The translations under genes were made by a program, and so were the position numbers. A stretch of 64,000 nucleotides of DNA, taken from Streptomyces sp. Ag109_O5-1. Its GTDB lineage: Bacteria; Actinomycetota; Actinomycetes; Streptomycetales; Streptomycetaceae. The notes below the pieces were generated by a model that searched no databases, was not told the DNA's origin, and saw only the letters and a program-made list of their open reading frames with translations. Location of the stretch: the NCBI RefSeq assembly GCF_003814875.1, contig NZ_RKQF01000001.1, positions 868,001-932,000 of the forward strand, given 5' to 3'. Of this stretch, positions 9,201-16,661 are shown piece by piece (positions within the stretch are counted from its first letter, which is position 1; every line of letters starts with the position of its first letter).

Positions 9201-9830
9201 CAGGTCCTGGCCGCCGTAGTCGTTGTACGCCTGCCACGTCTGGTCGCTGGTCTGTACGACGATGTTGGCCGTGCTGGAGTCGTTGCGGACGACGAACGGG
9301 TACGGCATCAGGCCGTCGCCGTCGGTCTGCGTGAGGTTCGCGATGTACAGGCCGGACACGGCGTCGCTGGGCACGGTCCAGGTCGCGGTCACCGGCCAGT
9401 TGCCGCAGTCGACCAGGCCGGTCGTGCTCTTGGTCGTACAACTGGCGGGCTTGGAGTTGTAGTTGGCCGGATACGTCACGGCCGCCTGGGCCGCGGTCGA
9501 CATCTGGCGGGCGCCGTCGCCGCCGTACCAGCCGAGCCGGTAGATCTGGATGTTGTACGAGACCGGCGACTGGACCTTGAACTGGACGGTGTCCCCGGCC
9601 CGGACGCTCTCCTTGGTGGTGAAGCCCTTGATGTCACCGTAGGCGTTGGGCGAGAACCAGTCGGTCTTGGGGCTGCCTGTCTTGGAGTTCTCGCACACGA
9701 TCGGGTTCGAACCCGACCCGCACGGATCGGACGCCGCCTGCGCGGACCCGGCCAGCGGGAGCACCGCCAATATCAATGCCACTACGACGGCGAGGCGCCC
9801 GCCCCGGATCCGTCTGCTCCATTTTCTCAT
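6225..9830 (-). CDS. secreted multidomain protein: N,N-dimethylformamidase-like domain, Ig-like domains, two DUF4082 modules
   Basis: The 1,201-residue protein has a Sec signal peptide (residues 1-33: basic 'MRKWSRRIRGGR', a hydrophobic core, cleavage near 'GSAQAA'). Residues about 40-540 resemble the large-subunit domain of N,N-dimethylformamidase, including 'LGWYGGDGAR' and 'YMSSGHDEYWT'. An Ig-like domain follows (about 550-645), then a DUF4082 module starting 'CPCTIWPAS', a Big_5-like Ig domain, and a second DUF4082 module starting 'CPCSLWGSS'. The C-terminus is lysine-rich ('TTFKKKKKN'). Its place in the exopolysaccharide operon suggests an extracellular role in binding or modifying the polymer. 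An amidase activity is family-based and untested. Confidence 0.8.
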   Translation of the reverse strand: MRKWSRRIRGGRLAVVVALILAVLPLAGSAQAASDPCGSGSNPIVCENSKTGSPKTDWFSPNAYGDIKGFTTKESVRAGDTVQFKVQSPVSYNIQIYRLGWYGGDGARQMSTAAQAAVTYPANYNSKPASCTTKSTTGLVDCGNWPVTATWTVPSDAVSGLYIANLTQTDGDGLMPYPFVVRNDSSTANIVVQTSDQTWQAYNDYGGQDLYGGTGPAPDGRAYEVSYNRPLDIGGDNGIYGSEYMMLSWLERNGYDVTYTSGVDVSSSSGATQLEKHKVYMSSGHDEYWTQSQYSNVLAARKAGVREAFFSGNEVFWKTRLAPSIDGTSTADRTLVCYKMTKMAQGNGIADPSGVWTGTWMDPASTNYGQSYQPPNTLTGSMFTVNGYRSDAITVPGSYGKNRIWRNTSIASLGSSQTATFPTGTLGYEWDSDIDNSTRPAGAIDVSSTTVDIEDGKLRQDWGNIYGNGTATHNLVEFRDQDSGALVFGSGTVQWSWGLTNVPTYNPDDTVVTEDSRMQQATVNILADMGVQPLTLQSNLVAASASTDTTGPTITVTSPASGVTVPALKAVTIKGTATDSGGVVARVEVSTDGGTTWNAATGLTSWSYSWTPTTPGSASIKVRAVDDSVNIGAVTTVPVTVGPQACPCTIWPASAVPGTVNAGDGGSLELGVKFRTTVAGSVTGVRFYKSPANTGTHTGSLWTASGTRLATGTFTDETASGWQQLNFATPVTVKANTTYVASYFAPNGGYSYDTTLASSGAGLAPLTALQTGVDGGNGVYHYGSTSAFPSSQSSGSNYWVDVVLDTSAASTTPPTVSSLSPTSGATDASITAPVSATFSSALDTDSVTFTVKDADGNTVPGAVTFPASNKATFTPSTELDLHTTYTASVQASDVWGNAMTAPVTWSFTTSSTPPAVTCPCSLWGSSTTPATTDMTADPNSVELGTRFTSSAAGWVTGVTFYKGTGNTGTHTGSLWTDDGTLLASGTFTNETASGWQTLTFATPVAITADTAYVVSYHAPNGNYAVDGGYFAAAHKSYPLTATADTTTHHNGLYKYGSGSAFPNGSYGSSNYWVGPVFTADDPSASLAASVAASEVTASSVAHTADAASALVLDVPAKAAVASVDATVTVLDGSQAARKLHVTAVVSYNRATHRATVHLSAPLPDGTRFKVTVTAKDKHRDTVKSDSWTLTSKTTFKKKKKN

Positions 9831-9911
9831 GAGTACCTCTCAGCGGTGCTGTGCAGGGCCGACCCGTGGGGTCGAGGTGATGCGGGGGGTGGCGCTTGAA
9901 GCGGGTGTCGA

Positions 9912-11030
9912 TCAGCCGCGGATCGCGTCGGCAAGCGTGTTCACGACGCGCTGCTGCTGGTCAGGGGTGATCTGCGGGTAGAGCGGCAGCGACAGGATCC
10001 GGTCCGTCGCCTTCTCGGCGTTCGGGAAGTCGCCCCGGCCGTACCCGAGTTGGCGGTAGGCCGGTGTCAGGTGGACCGGGGCGGGATAGTGCACCCCGGC
10101 GCCGATTCCCTCGGCGTTGAGTTTGCCGACGATGTCGTCCCGGTCGGCACCGGCGACCTGGACGACGTACAGGTGCCAGACGTGGACGTTGCCGGGTGCC
10201 GTGGCCGGGAGCACGACCCGGCCCGCGGTCGCCAGGTCGGCGAGCATCGCGTCGTAGCGGGCCGCGGCCGCCCGGCGGGCCGCGTTGCCGTCCGCGAGCC
10301 GCGACAGCTTCGCCCGCAGGACGACGGCCTGCAGGCCGTCCAGGCGGCTGTTGAACCCGGGCACGTCGTGGCGGTACTTGGCGACCCCGCCGTGGTTGGC
10401 GATCGCGCGCACCAGGCCGGCGCGTTCCTCGTCGTCGGTGAGCACCGCGCCCGCGTCGCCGTAGGCGCCGAGGTTCTTGCCCGGGTAGAAACTGGTGGCC
10501 GCGATGGAGCCGCTGCCGGGGGTACGGCCGTCGCGGGTCGCGCCCTGGCACTGCGCGGCGTCCTCGACGACCCGTACCCGGTCCGGGAGTCGGTCGGTCA
10601 GCGCCGTGACGTCGGCCAACTGCCCGTAGAGGTGGACGGGGACGACCGCGCGGGTGGCCGGGCCGACCGCGTCCAGTGCGGCCTGCGGGTCGAGCAGGTG
10701 GCTGTCAGGCAGGCAGTCCGCGAGGACCGGGCGCGCCCCGATCCTGGCCACCGCGCCGACCGTGGCGATGAAGGTGTTGGCGGGCACCACGACCTCGTCG
10801 CCGACCCCGACCCCGCTCGCGCGCAGGGCGAGTTCGACGGCGTCGGTGCCGTTGGCGACGCCCACGCAGTGCGCGACACCGCCGAACTGCGCGTACTCGC
10901 GCTCGAAGCAGCGCACTTCCTCGCCGCCGACGAACGCGGTGTCGGCCAGGATCCTTTCGAATCCGGCCCGTACCTCGTCGGCGACCTCCTCGTGGGCCGC
11001 CTTGAGGTCCACGAGTGGAATCCGGTTCAT
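9912..11030 (-). CDS. DegT/DnrJ/EryC1/StrS family sugar aminotransferase
   Basis: This 372-residue PLP enzyme begins 'MNRIPLVDLKAAHEEV'. It has the family segments 'GVANGTDAVELALRASG', 'EVVVPANTFIATVGAV', 'VVEDAAQCQGA' and the PLP-lysine motif 'SFYPGKNLGAYGDAGA'. Such enzymes transaminate keto sugars on nucleotide carriers. The opening 'IPLVDLKAAHEEV' is like WbpE/QdtB-type 3-aminotransferases, so a 3-amino sugar is a reasonable guess. It overlaps the preceding acyltransferase gene as ATGA. The secreted DUF4082 gene follows after 81 bases. Confidence 0.88.
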   Translation of the reverse strand: MNRIPLVDLKAAHEEVADEVRAGFERILADTAFVGGEEVRCFEREYAQFGGVAHCVGVANGTDAVELALRASGVGVGDEVVVPANTFIATVGAVARIGARPVLADCLPDSHLLDPQAALDAVGPATRAVVPVHLYGQLADVTALTDRLPDRVRVVEDAAQCQGATRDGRTPGSGSIAATSFYPGKNLGAYGDAGAVLTDDEERAGLVRAIANHGGVAKYRHDVPGFNSRLDGLQAVVLRAKLSRLADGNAARRAAAARYDAMLADLATAGRVVLPATAPGNVHVWHLYVVQVAGADRDDIVGKLNAEGIGAGVHYPAPVHLTPAYRQLGYGRGDFPNAEKATDRILSLPLYPQITPDQQQRVVNTLADAIRG

Positions 11031-11716
11031 GTCAGCGGTCCCCCCACTGTTCGTGTCGCCAGTTGTTCCAGCGCGGGCTCGTCCGCCGCGCGCAGCCGTC
11101 GGGCCGGGCTCCCCACCCAGACCTCGCCCGGCGGTACATCGCCGAGCACGGCGCTCCCCATCCCGACCAGCGACCAGGCGCCGACCGTCGTACCTTCCCT
11201 GACCAGCGCCCCGGAGCCGACGTAGGCGCCCTGTGCCAGCCGCGCTCCCCCGCCCAGGCGGACGCCGGAGGCGAGGGTGGCGTAGTCCTCGACCACGTCG
11301 TCATGGGTGAGGACCACATGCGGCATCACGGCGACATGCGCGCCGACCCGCACGGCGGCGGTCAGCACACAGTGCGCGAGCAGGACCGAGCCGGGACCGA
11401 CCTCCGATGTCCGCGAGGCCGAGGCCGTCGGGTGGATCACGGTGGCGTAGCGCTCCGCGGGAAGGCCGAACCTGTGGACCAGACGGGCGCGGGCCGCGTA
11501 GTCCCGGGGGTTGCCCACACAGATCACCACGCCGGCGTCGGTCAGCTCGTGGACCAGGTCGCAGCCGCCGAGGACCGGCACGCCGTCCACCTCGGTGCCG
11601 TGCAGGTCAGGTTTGTCGTCGAGGTGCCCGAGCAGCTTGAACTCGCCCGCGTCCTGGACCGCCTGTGCCGTCTCCCTGGCGAAGCCGCCGGCGCCGATGA
11701 TCACAAGTTCGTTCAT
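11027..11716 (-). CDS. NeuD/PglD-family sugar O/N-acyltransferase
   Basis: The 229-residue protein starts 'MNELVIIGAGGFARE', a Rossmann-like PglD_N glycine motif that binds the nucleotide sugar. A left-handed beta-helix of hexapeptide repeats follows ('VGPGSVLLAHCVLTAAVRVG', then 'LGGGARLAQGAYVGSGALV'). These enzymes use acetyl-CoA to acylate an amino or hydroxyl group. Overlapping ATGA junctions to aminotransferase genes on both sides suggest that it acylates the freshly made amino group, as WbpD or PglD does. The expected catalytic His is probably in 'LTHDDVVED'. Confidence 0.85.
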   Translation of the reverse strand: MNELVIIGAGGFARETAQAVQDAGEFKLLGHLDDKPDLHGTEVDGVPVLGGCDLVHELTDAGVVICVGNPRDYAARARLVHRFGLPAERYATVIHPTASASRTSEVGPGSVLLAHCVLTAAVRVGAHVAVMPHVVLTHDDVVEDYATLASGVRLGGGARLAQGAYVGSGALVREGTTVGAWSLVGMGSAVLGDVPPGEVWVGSPARRLRAADEPALEQLATRTVGGPLT

Positions 11717-12852
11717 CTTCGGGCCTGTTCGCGCAGTGCCGTCACGACGCGGTCCTGCTGCGCCTCGGTCATCGTGTGGAACAGGGGCAGGATCAGCGAG
11801 TCGCGGGTGAGGCGCTCGGTGACCGGGAGCGGTGCGTGGGGGTGGTCCGCGTAGGCGGGTTCGAGGTGCGCGGCCATGATCCCGCGCCGGGCGGAGACGC
11901 CCGCCTCGGAGAGCGCGGCGAGCAGGTCGTCCCGGCCGACCGGGAAGTCCTCGTCCAGCAGCACCCAGTACGACTGGAAGTTGCTCTGCCCGTGCGCGGG
12001 GTCGCCGACGGGGGTGAGGCCGGAAACGTCCCGCAGCAACGCGTCGTAGCGGGCCGCCAGTTCGCGGCGACGGGCGATCATCGCGTCGAGCTTGCCGAGC
12101 TGGACCAGGCCGATGGCGGCCTGGACATCCGTCATCCGGTAGTTGAAGCCGACTTCCAAGTAGCTCTCCAGGACCGGCTTGTTGCTGGCGTGGCGGTCCG
12201 CGGCCGAGGCGTTCATACCGTGCTCGCGCAGCCGGCGCAGCCGGGCCGCCCACTCGGCGTCGTCGGTGGTGATCATGCCGCCCTCGCCCGTGGTGACGAG
12301 CTTGCGGGGGTGGAAGGACCAGGCGGCGAGCAGCGCGCCGTGGCCGACCGGCTTGCCGCCGACCGTGGAGCCGATGGCGCAGGCCGCATCCTCGACCAGA
12401 GACAGGTCCCAGTCGGCGCAGGCGGCCCGGAGGGCGTGCACATCGGCCGGGACACCGCCCTGGTGGACGGCGAGCACGGCCTCGGTGCGGGCGGTGCGGA
12501 CCGCGTCCACCGTGGCCGGGGTCAGGTTGCCGGTGGCCGGGTCGACATCGGCGAACACCGGCTCGGCACCGACGTACCGTACGGCGTTGGCGGTGGCGAT
12601 GAACGACAGCGAGGGCACCACCACCTCGTCGCCGGGGCCGATGCCCAGCGCGACCAGGGACAGGTGCAGGGCGGTGGTGCAGGAGCTGACGGCGACGGCG
12701 TGCTCGGCGCCCACCCGCTCGGCGAAGGCCTTCTCGAAGGCGGCGACCCTGGGGCCCTGGGCGACCCACCCGGACAGGACGGCGTCGGAGGCGGCCTGGG
12801 CCTCCTCCTCGCCGAGCCAGGGGATCATCACCGGGATGCGGTCGGTGCTCAC
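11713..12852 (-). CDS. DegT/DnrJ/EryC1/StrS family aminotransferase (second copy)
   Basis: From the GTG at 12852 the protein is 379 residues ('STDRIPVMIPWLGEEE...'). It has 'SSCTTALHLSLVALG', 'EVVVPSLSFIATANAV', 'LVEDAACAIGS' and the PLP lysine in 'AWSFHPRKLVTTGEGG'. The core 'FNYRMTDVQAAIGLVQL' is typical of 4-aminotransferases of the PseC/DesI/ArnB type. The GTG overlaps the stop of the epimerase gene (GTGA), which fixes the start. It is clearly different from the aminotransferase at 9912-11030, so the locus can make two different transaminations or two amino sugars. Confidence 0.88.
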   Translation of the reverse strand: MSTDRIPVMIPWLGEEEAQAASDAVLSGWVAQGPRVAAFEKAFAERVGAEHAVAVSSCTTALHLSLVALGIGPGDEVVVPSLSFIATANAVRYVGAEPVFADVDPATGNLTPATVDAVRTARTEAVLAVHQGGVPADVHALRAACADWDLSLVEDAACAIGSTVGGKPVGHGALLAAWSFHPRKLVTTGEGGMITTDDAEWAARLRRLREHGMNASAADRHASNKPVLESYLEVGFNYRMTDVQAAIGLVQLGKLDAMIARRRELAARYDALLRDVSGLTPVGDPAHGQSNFQSYWVLLDEDFPVGRDDLLAALSEAGVSARRGIMAAHLEPAYADHPHAPLPVTERLTRDSLILPLFHTMTEAQQDRVVTALREQARR

Positions 12853-13856
12853 TTGGCCGCCTCCCGCTCCGCGCGCCACCACTCGACCAGGTCGCGCAGT
12901 CCGGTGCGCAGGTCGATCTCGGCCGTGAAGCCGAGCCGTTCGGCGGCCTGCGAGGTGTCCGCGAGCCGGCGGACCACCGCGTTCACGGTGCGGGCGGGCC
13001 CGTGCTCGGGTTCCAGCCCTTCGGCACCCATCGCCTCCAGCAGGCCCTCGGCGAGCTCCTTGAGGGAGGTCTCCGTACCGCTGGCGATGTTGAACACCTC
13101 GTCGGTGAGGTCCGATTCGGCGGCCAGGACGTTGGCCCTGGCGATGTCGCGGACGTCGACGAAGTCCATGGTCTGGGTGCCGTCGCCGAGGATCAGCGGC
13201 GGCTCGCCCGCCTCGATGCGCTCCATCCAGCGGATGAGCACCTCGGTGTACAGGCCGTGGATGTCCATCCGGGGGCCGTAGACATTGAAGTAGCGCAGGG
13301 CCACGTAGTCCAGGCCGTACATGGCGTGGAAGCTGCGCAGCATGCCCTCGTTGAAGGCCTTCGCGGCACCGTAGAAGGTGTCGTTGTTGTACGGGTGGTG
13401 GCGCTCGGTCGTCGGGAAGACCTCGGCCATGCCGTAGACGGACGCCGAGGACGAGGCGACCACCTTGGCGACCCCGGCCGCGGCCGCCGCCTCCAGGACG
13501 TTGAAGGTGCCGTCGACCAGGACCTCGTTGGCGAGCCGGGGCTCCTCGGCGCACTGGGTGATGCGGATCGCGGCGAGGTGGAACACCAGGTCGGCGCCCT
13601 CGGTGACCTTCCGTACCGTGTCGGCGTCCCGGACGTCGCCCTCGACGATCTCCACGGCACCGCTGGGCAGGGCCTGGGCGAGGTTGGCCCGCCGCCCGCG
13701 CACGAAGTTGTCGAGTACGACGATCTCGCGGGCGCCGCCCTCGGCCAGGAGGTCGACCAGATTGGAGCCGATGGTGCCGGCTCCCCCGGTGACCAGGATC
13801 TTCTTTCCTCGTACGCTGCTCAACTGCTGTGCCCTCTCAGTGGTTTGGTTGCTCAA
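12849..13856 (-). CDS. NAD-dependent epimerase/dehydratase (extended SDR)
   Basis: The 335-residue protein has the NAD motif 'VTGGAGTIGSN' (about 22-32), 'DNFVRGRRANL', the catalytic Ser segment 'SSSASVYG' and the active-site 'YGAAK'. The C-terminal 'DGTQTMDFVDVRDIA' is typical of UDP-sugar 4-epimerases and decarboxylases. The likely reaction is 4-epimerisation or 4-keto formation on a nucleotide sugar used by the flanking aminotransferase. It overlaps both neighbours by ATGA/GTGA junctions. The exact substrate is not determinable. Confidence 0.85.
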   Translation of the reverse strand: MSNQTTERAQQLSSVRGKKILVTGGAGTIGSNLVDLLAEGGAREIVVLDNFVRGRRANLAQALPSGAVEIVEGDVRDADTVRKVTEGADLVFHLAAIRITQCAEEPRLANEVLVDGTFNVLEAAAAAGVAKVVASSSASVYGMAEVFPTTERHHPYNNDTFYGAAKAFNEGMLRSFHAMYGLDYVALRYFNVYGPRMDIHGLYTEVLIRWMERIEAGEPPLILGDGTQTMDFVDVRDIARANVLAAESDLTDEVFNIASGTETSLKELAEGLLEAMGAEGLEPEHGPARTVNAVVRRLADTSQAAERLGFTAEIDLRTGLRDLVEWWRAEREAAK

Positions 13857-14926
13857 CGGCCGGCGCGCAGGCCGACGACCGCGCCCTTGAACTCAAGGCT
13901 TCGCGACGCCGCCTCAAGGATGTCCAGGACCCTGAGGCCCGCGCGGCCGTCGGTGAGCGGCGCCCGGCCCTGTCCGATCGCGTCGCCGAATTCGTCGACC
14001 ATGCTGCGCAGCGCTTCCTTCTCGCCGATCGCGGGCGCGACCATGTCCCCGGAGCGGTACGAGATGAGCATCTCCCGGCGCTCGTCGGCGCCGATCTCCT
14101 GCGGTGCGGCCATGTCCACGCCCCGGTCGTAGACCGAGACCCGCTGCAGGGGGTTGAGGTCGTCCCAGAGCAGGGTGCGCTTGGAGCCGCCCACCATGGT
14201 GGTCCGCACCTTGGTCGGGGAGAGCCAGTTGACGTGCACGTGAGCGATGGCACCGGTGTTGAGCTGCAGCGTCAGATAGGCGATGCAGGCCTGTCCGGCG
14301 CCGATCGGGTCGGCTCCGTGGGCGGCGACGGCGACCGGTTCGACGCCCGCCGGGAGGATGAAGTCGAGGATCGACAGGTCGTGCGGGGCGAGGTCCCACA
14401 GCACGTCGATGTCCTTCTGGACGAGCCCGAGGTTGATGCGGACCGAGTCGACGAAGTGGACCTCGCCGAGTTCGCCGGAGCGGACCAGCTCGCGGATCCG
14501 GCCCACCGCGGGGGTGTAGCAGTAGGTGTGGTCGCACATCAGGGTGAGGCCGCGCTCCTCGGCCTCGGTGACCAGGCGCATCCCGTCGGCGTAGGTCGCC
14601 GCGAGGGGTTTCTCCACGAGGACGTGCTTTCCGGCGCGCAGGGCGGCCAGGGCGATGTCGAGGTGGGTGCCGGCGGGCGTGGCCACGGCGACGGCGGCGA
14701 CGGTCGGGTCGGCGAGGACGGCCGCGTAGTCCGCGGTGGCCTCGACCGTCGAGTAGCCGCCGAGGACCCGCCGGGCCCGGTCCACGTCGAGGTCGCACAG
14801 CCAGCGCAGCCGGAAGCGGTCGCTGGCCTGGAAGTTGCGTACGAGGTTGGGACCCCAGTAACCGGCCCCGACGACCGCGACTCCCAACGGCTCCTGCGTC
14901 ACTGTCTTCCTCTTCCTGTGGTCCAT
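13853..14926 (-). CDS. Gfo/Idh/MocA family sugar oxidoreductase
   Basis: The 357-residue protein has a Rossmann motif 'VVGAGYWGPNLVRNF' (about 18-32), the family 'EKP' signature in 'VLVEKPLAATYADG' near 100-113, and 'MCDHTYCYTPAVGRIREL', which supplies the catalytic-region His/Tyr. Homologues such as WbpB oxidise C3 of UDP-hexuronic acids before transamination. With the DegT enzymes and the acyltransferase it completes an oxidise-transaminate-acylate set. It overlaps the epimerase gene by ATGA and the sugar transferase stop by one base (TGATG). Confidence 0.85.
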   Translation of the reverse strand: MDHRKRKTVTQEPLGVAVVGAGYWGPNLVRNFQASDRFRLRWLCDLDVDRARRVLGGYSTVEATADYAAVLADPTVAAVAVATPAGTHLDIALAALRAGKHVLVEKPLAATYADGMRLVTEAEERGLTLMCDHTYCYTPAVGRIRELVRSGELGEVHFVDSVRINLGLVQKDIDVLWDLAPHDLSILDFILPAGVEPVAVAAHGADPIGAGQACIAYLTLQLNTGAIAHVHVNWLSPTKVRTTMVGGSKRTLLWDDLNPLQRVSVYDRGVDMAAPQEIGADERREMLISYRSGDMVAPAIGEKEALRSMVDEFGDAIGQGRAPLTDGRAGLRVLDILEAASRSLEFKGAVVGLRAGR

Positions 14927-16365
14927 CAGTAGGCCCCCGTTCCGCGCACCACCACGGCCCCGGTGCGCGCCAGGATCGACAGGTCAAGGCCCATCGACCA
15001 GTTGTCCACGTATCCGAGATCGAGCCGGACCGCCTCGTCCCAGGGCAGGTCGGAGCGTCCGCTGACCTGCCACAGTCCGGTGAGGCCGGGCTTGACCAGC
15101 AGCCGGCGCTTGATGTCCGGCGTGTACTCCTCGACCTCCTCGGGCAGCGGCGGGCGAGGGCCGACGAGCGACATGTGTCCCTTGACGACGTTGAAGAGCT
15201 GCGGGAGTTCGTCGAGCGAGCTGCGGCGCAGGAACGCGCCGACCCGGGTGATCCGCGGGTCCTCCTTCACCTTGAACAGCAGACCGTCGCTGTTCTGGTT
15301 GAGGTGCTCCAACTCCGCGCGCAGGGCCTCGGAGTCGGGCCGCATGGTGCGGAACTTCAGCATGGTGAAGTGGTCGCCGTACCGGCCCACCCGCTGCTGC
15401 CGGAACAGGGCCGGGCCGCTGCTGTCCAGCCGGACGACCAGGGCGATCAGCAGCATAGGCAGCGCCAGGAGGAGGAGCAGCAGCGCCGCGAGGCAACGAT
15501 CCAGCAGTTCCTTGGGCAGCCGCGAGACCCGGGAGAGGTTCGGCGGCTTGATCCGCACCAGCGGCACCCCGTTGGTGGGCCGTACCGCCAGCCGGGCGGC
15601 GGCGACATCGGTCAGCACGGGGGCCAGCAGGAAGTCGACGCCCTGCACGGCCGCGGTCCAGGACATCCGGCGCAGGACGGAGGCGTCGAACTCGGGCGCG
15701 GGCAGCACCACCACGGTGTTGATGCCGAGGGCCCGGACGACGTCGTTCATGCCGCCGACGCCACCGAGAGCGGGGAGCCCCAACTTGCGTATCTGCGGGG
15801 CGTTCTCGGGGTCGGTCAGGCACACTCCGGCGGCCTGGAGTTTCGGGGTGCCGCCGCGTCTGAGCACCGCGACCAGCTCCACGATGCCGTGCGACGGCCC
15901 GACCAGGAGCGTCGCGCTCCCGTCCCGGCTGCGGGCCCAGCGCCGGTGCAGCCGGCGGCGCAGCGTGTACCGGATCGCGAGGGCTATCACGGCAGCGGGC
16001 GCAGCCGCCATGATCATGTCATGGAGGAGGTCCGAATCCCGGGTGAACAGCCAGTACGCGAGGGCGGCCAGCGCCGGCAGCGCGACGGCCCCACGGAGCA
16101 CCCGCCGGTACTCCTCGGTCCCCAGCCCCAGCGTGCTGCGGTCGTAGGAACGGTGGACCAGCATGGCCACGATCCAGGTCGGGGGCAGCACCAGGGCCAC
16201 CGCCCAGCGGCCGTACGCCGCGTGGATCAGGAAGGCCGCGGCGACGGCGGCGAGGCCGTCCGCGACCAGTAGGACGATGCGGTACTTCCGTTCCCAACGT
16301 CTTCGGCGGCCATGGGGATTTCTGCGTTCCACAACCGATTGCTCATGCGTGACCTCAATGGTCAT
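14926..16365 (-). CDS. polyprenyl glycosylphosphotransferase (initiating sugar transferase)
   Basis: The 479-residue membrane protein has four or five N-terminal helices, a CoA-binding-like middle domain, and a C-terminal bacterial sugar transferase domain from about 285. The latter contains 'LFRQQRVGRYGDHFTMLKFR', 'SLDELPQLFNVVKG', 'MSLVGPRPPLPEE' and 'KPGLTGLWQVSGRSDLPW', all hallmarks of WbaP/CpsE-type enzymes. It transfers the first sugar-1-phosphate onto undecaprenyl phosphate, so it starts the repeat unit. It is the first gene of the leftward operon, so the promoter should be in 16366-16661. Confidence 0.9.
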   Translation of the reverse strand: MTIEVTHEQSVVERRNPHGRRRRWERKYRIVLLVADGLAAVAAAFLIHAAYGRWAVALVLPPTWIVAMLVHRSYDRSTLGLGTEEYRRVLRGAVALPALAALAYWLFTRDSDLLHDMIMAAAPAAVIALAIRYTLRRRLHRRWARSRDGSATLLVGPSHGIVELVAVLRRGGTPKLQAAGVCLTDPENAPQIRKLGLPALGGVGGMNDVVRALGINTVVVLPAPEFDASVLRRMSWTAAVQGVDFLLAPVLTDVAAARLAVRPTNGVPLVRIKPPNLSRVSRLPKELLDRCLAALLLLLLALPMLLIALVVRLDSSGPALFRQQRVGRYGDHFTMLKFRTMRPDSEALRAELEHLNQNSDGLLFKVKEDPRITRVGAFLRRSSLDELPQLFNVVKGHMSLVGPRPPLPEEVEEYTPDIKRRLLVKPGLTGLWQVSGRSDLPWDEAVRLDLGYVDNWSMGLDLSILARTGAVVVRGTGAY

Positions 16366-16661
16366 GCGCCCCCCACCACATGCGCGGCTAGCCCTGACCG
16401 AGGTGCCCTGTCACAGCGGCACTGGAAAGCGAGGGAGCTTCAGCGGTTCCCCAACCGCCTCATGCCCCCCGGCATGCTGGTACGTACTGGTTCTTCCGAT
16501 TGTTCAGATCCGTTCAACTGCCGGTCCGTGACGTGCAGTCAAGAACGAGTTCCCCACCCAAACCGGTCCGGCGGCCATCAATCTAGACCACCCGGCGCAG
16601 TCTCGGGAACAGTTGGACGAAACACATGTCGCAATAGTGACGCCGACGGCATACTGCCCCC
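16366..16661. promoter_or_regulatory. divergent intergenic region of the exopolysaccharide locus
   Basis: These 296 bases separate the leftward biosynthetic operon from the rightward glycosyltransferase operon and are less GC-rich than the genes. A GGGGGG run lies just upstream of the ATG at 16365. On the plus strand a CATACT hexamer at 16650-16655 ends six bases before the GTG at 16662, which would place the transcription start at or very near the start codon. No clear operator palindrome was found. Confidence 0.4.

Noticed and set aside
6213..9899. Very long rightward open frame (over 1,200 codons) opposite the secreted DUF4082 protein gene
   Set aside because: Its translation is Gly/Arg/Val-rich low-complexity with no motifs. 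It is the GC-driven antisense shadow of 6225-9830, which has a signal peptide and recognisable domains.
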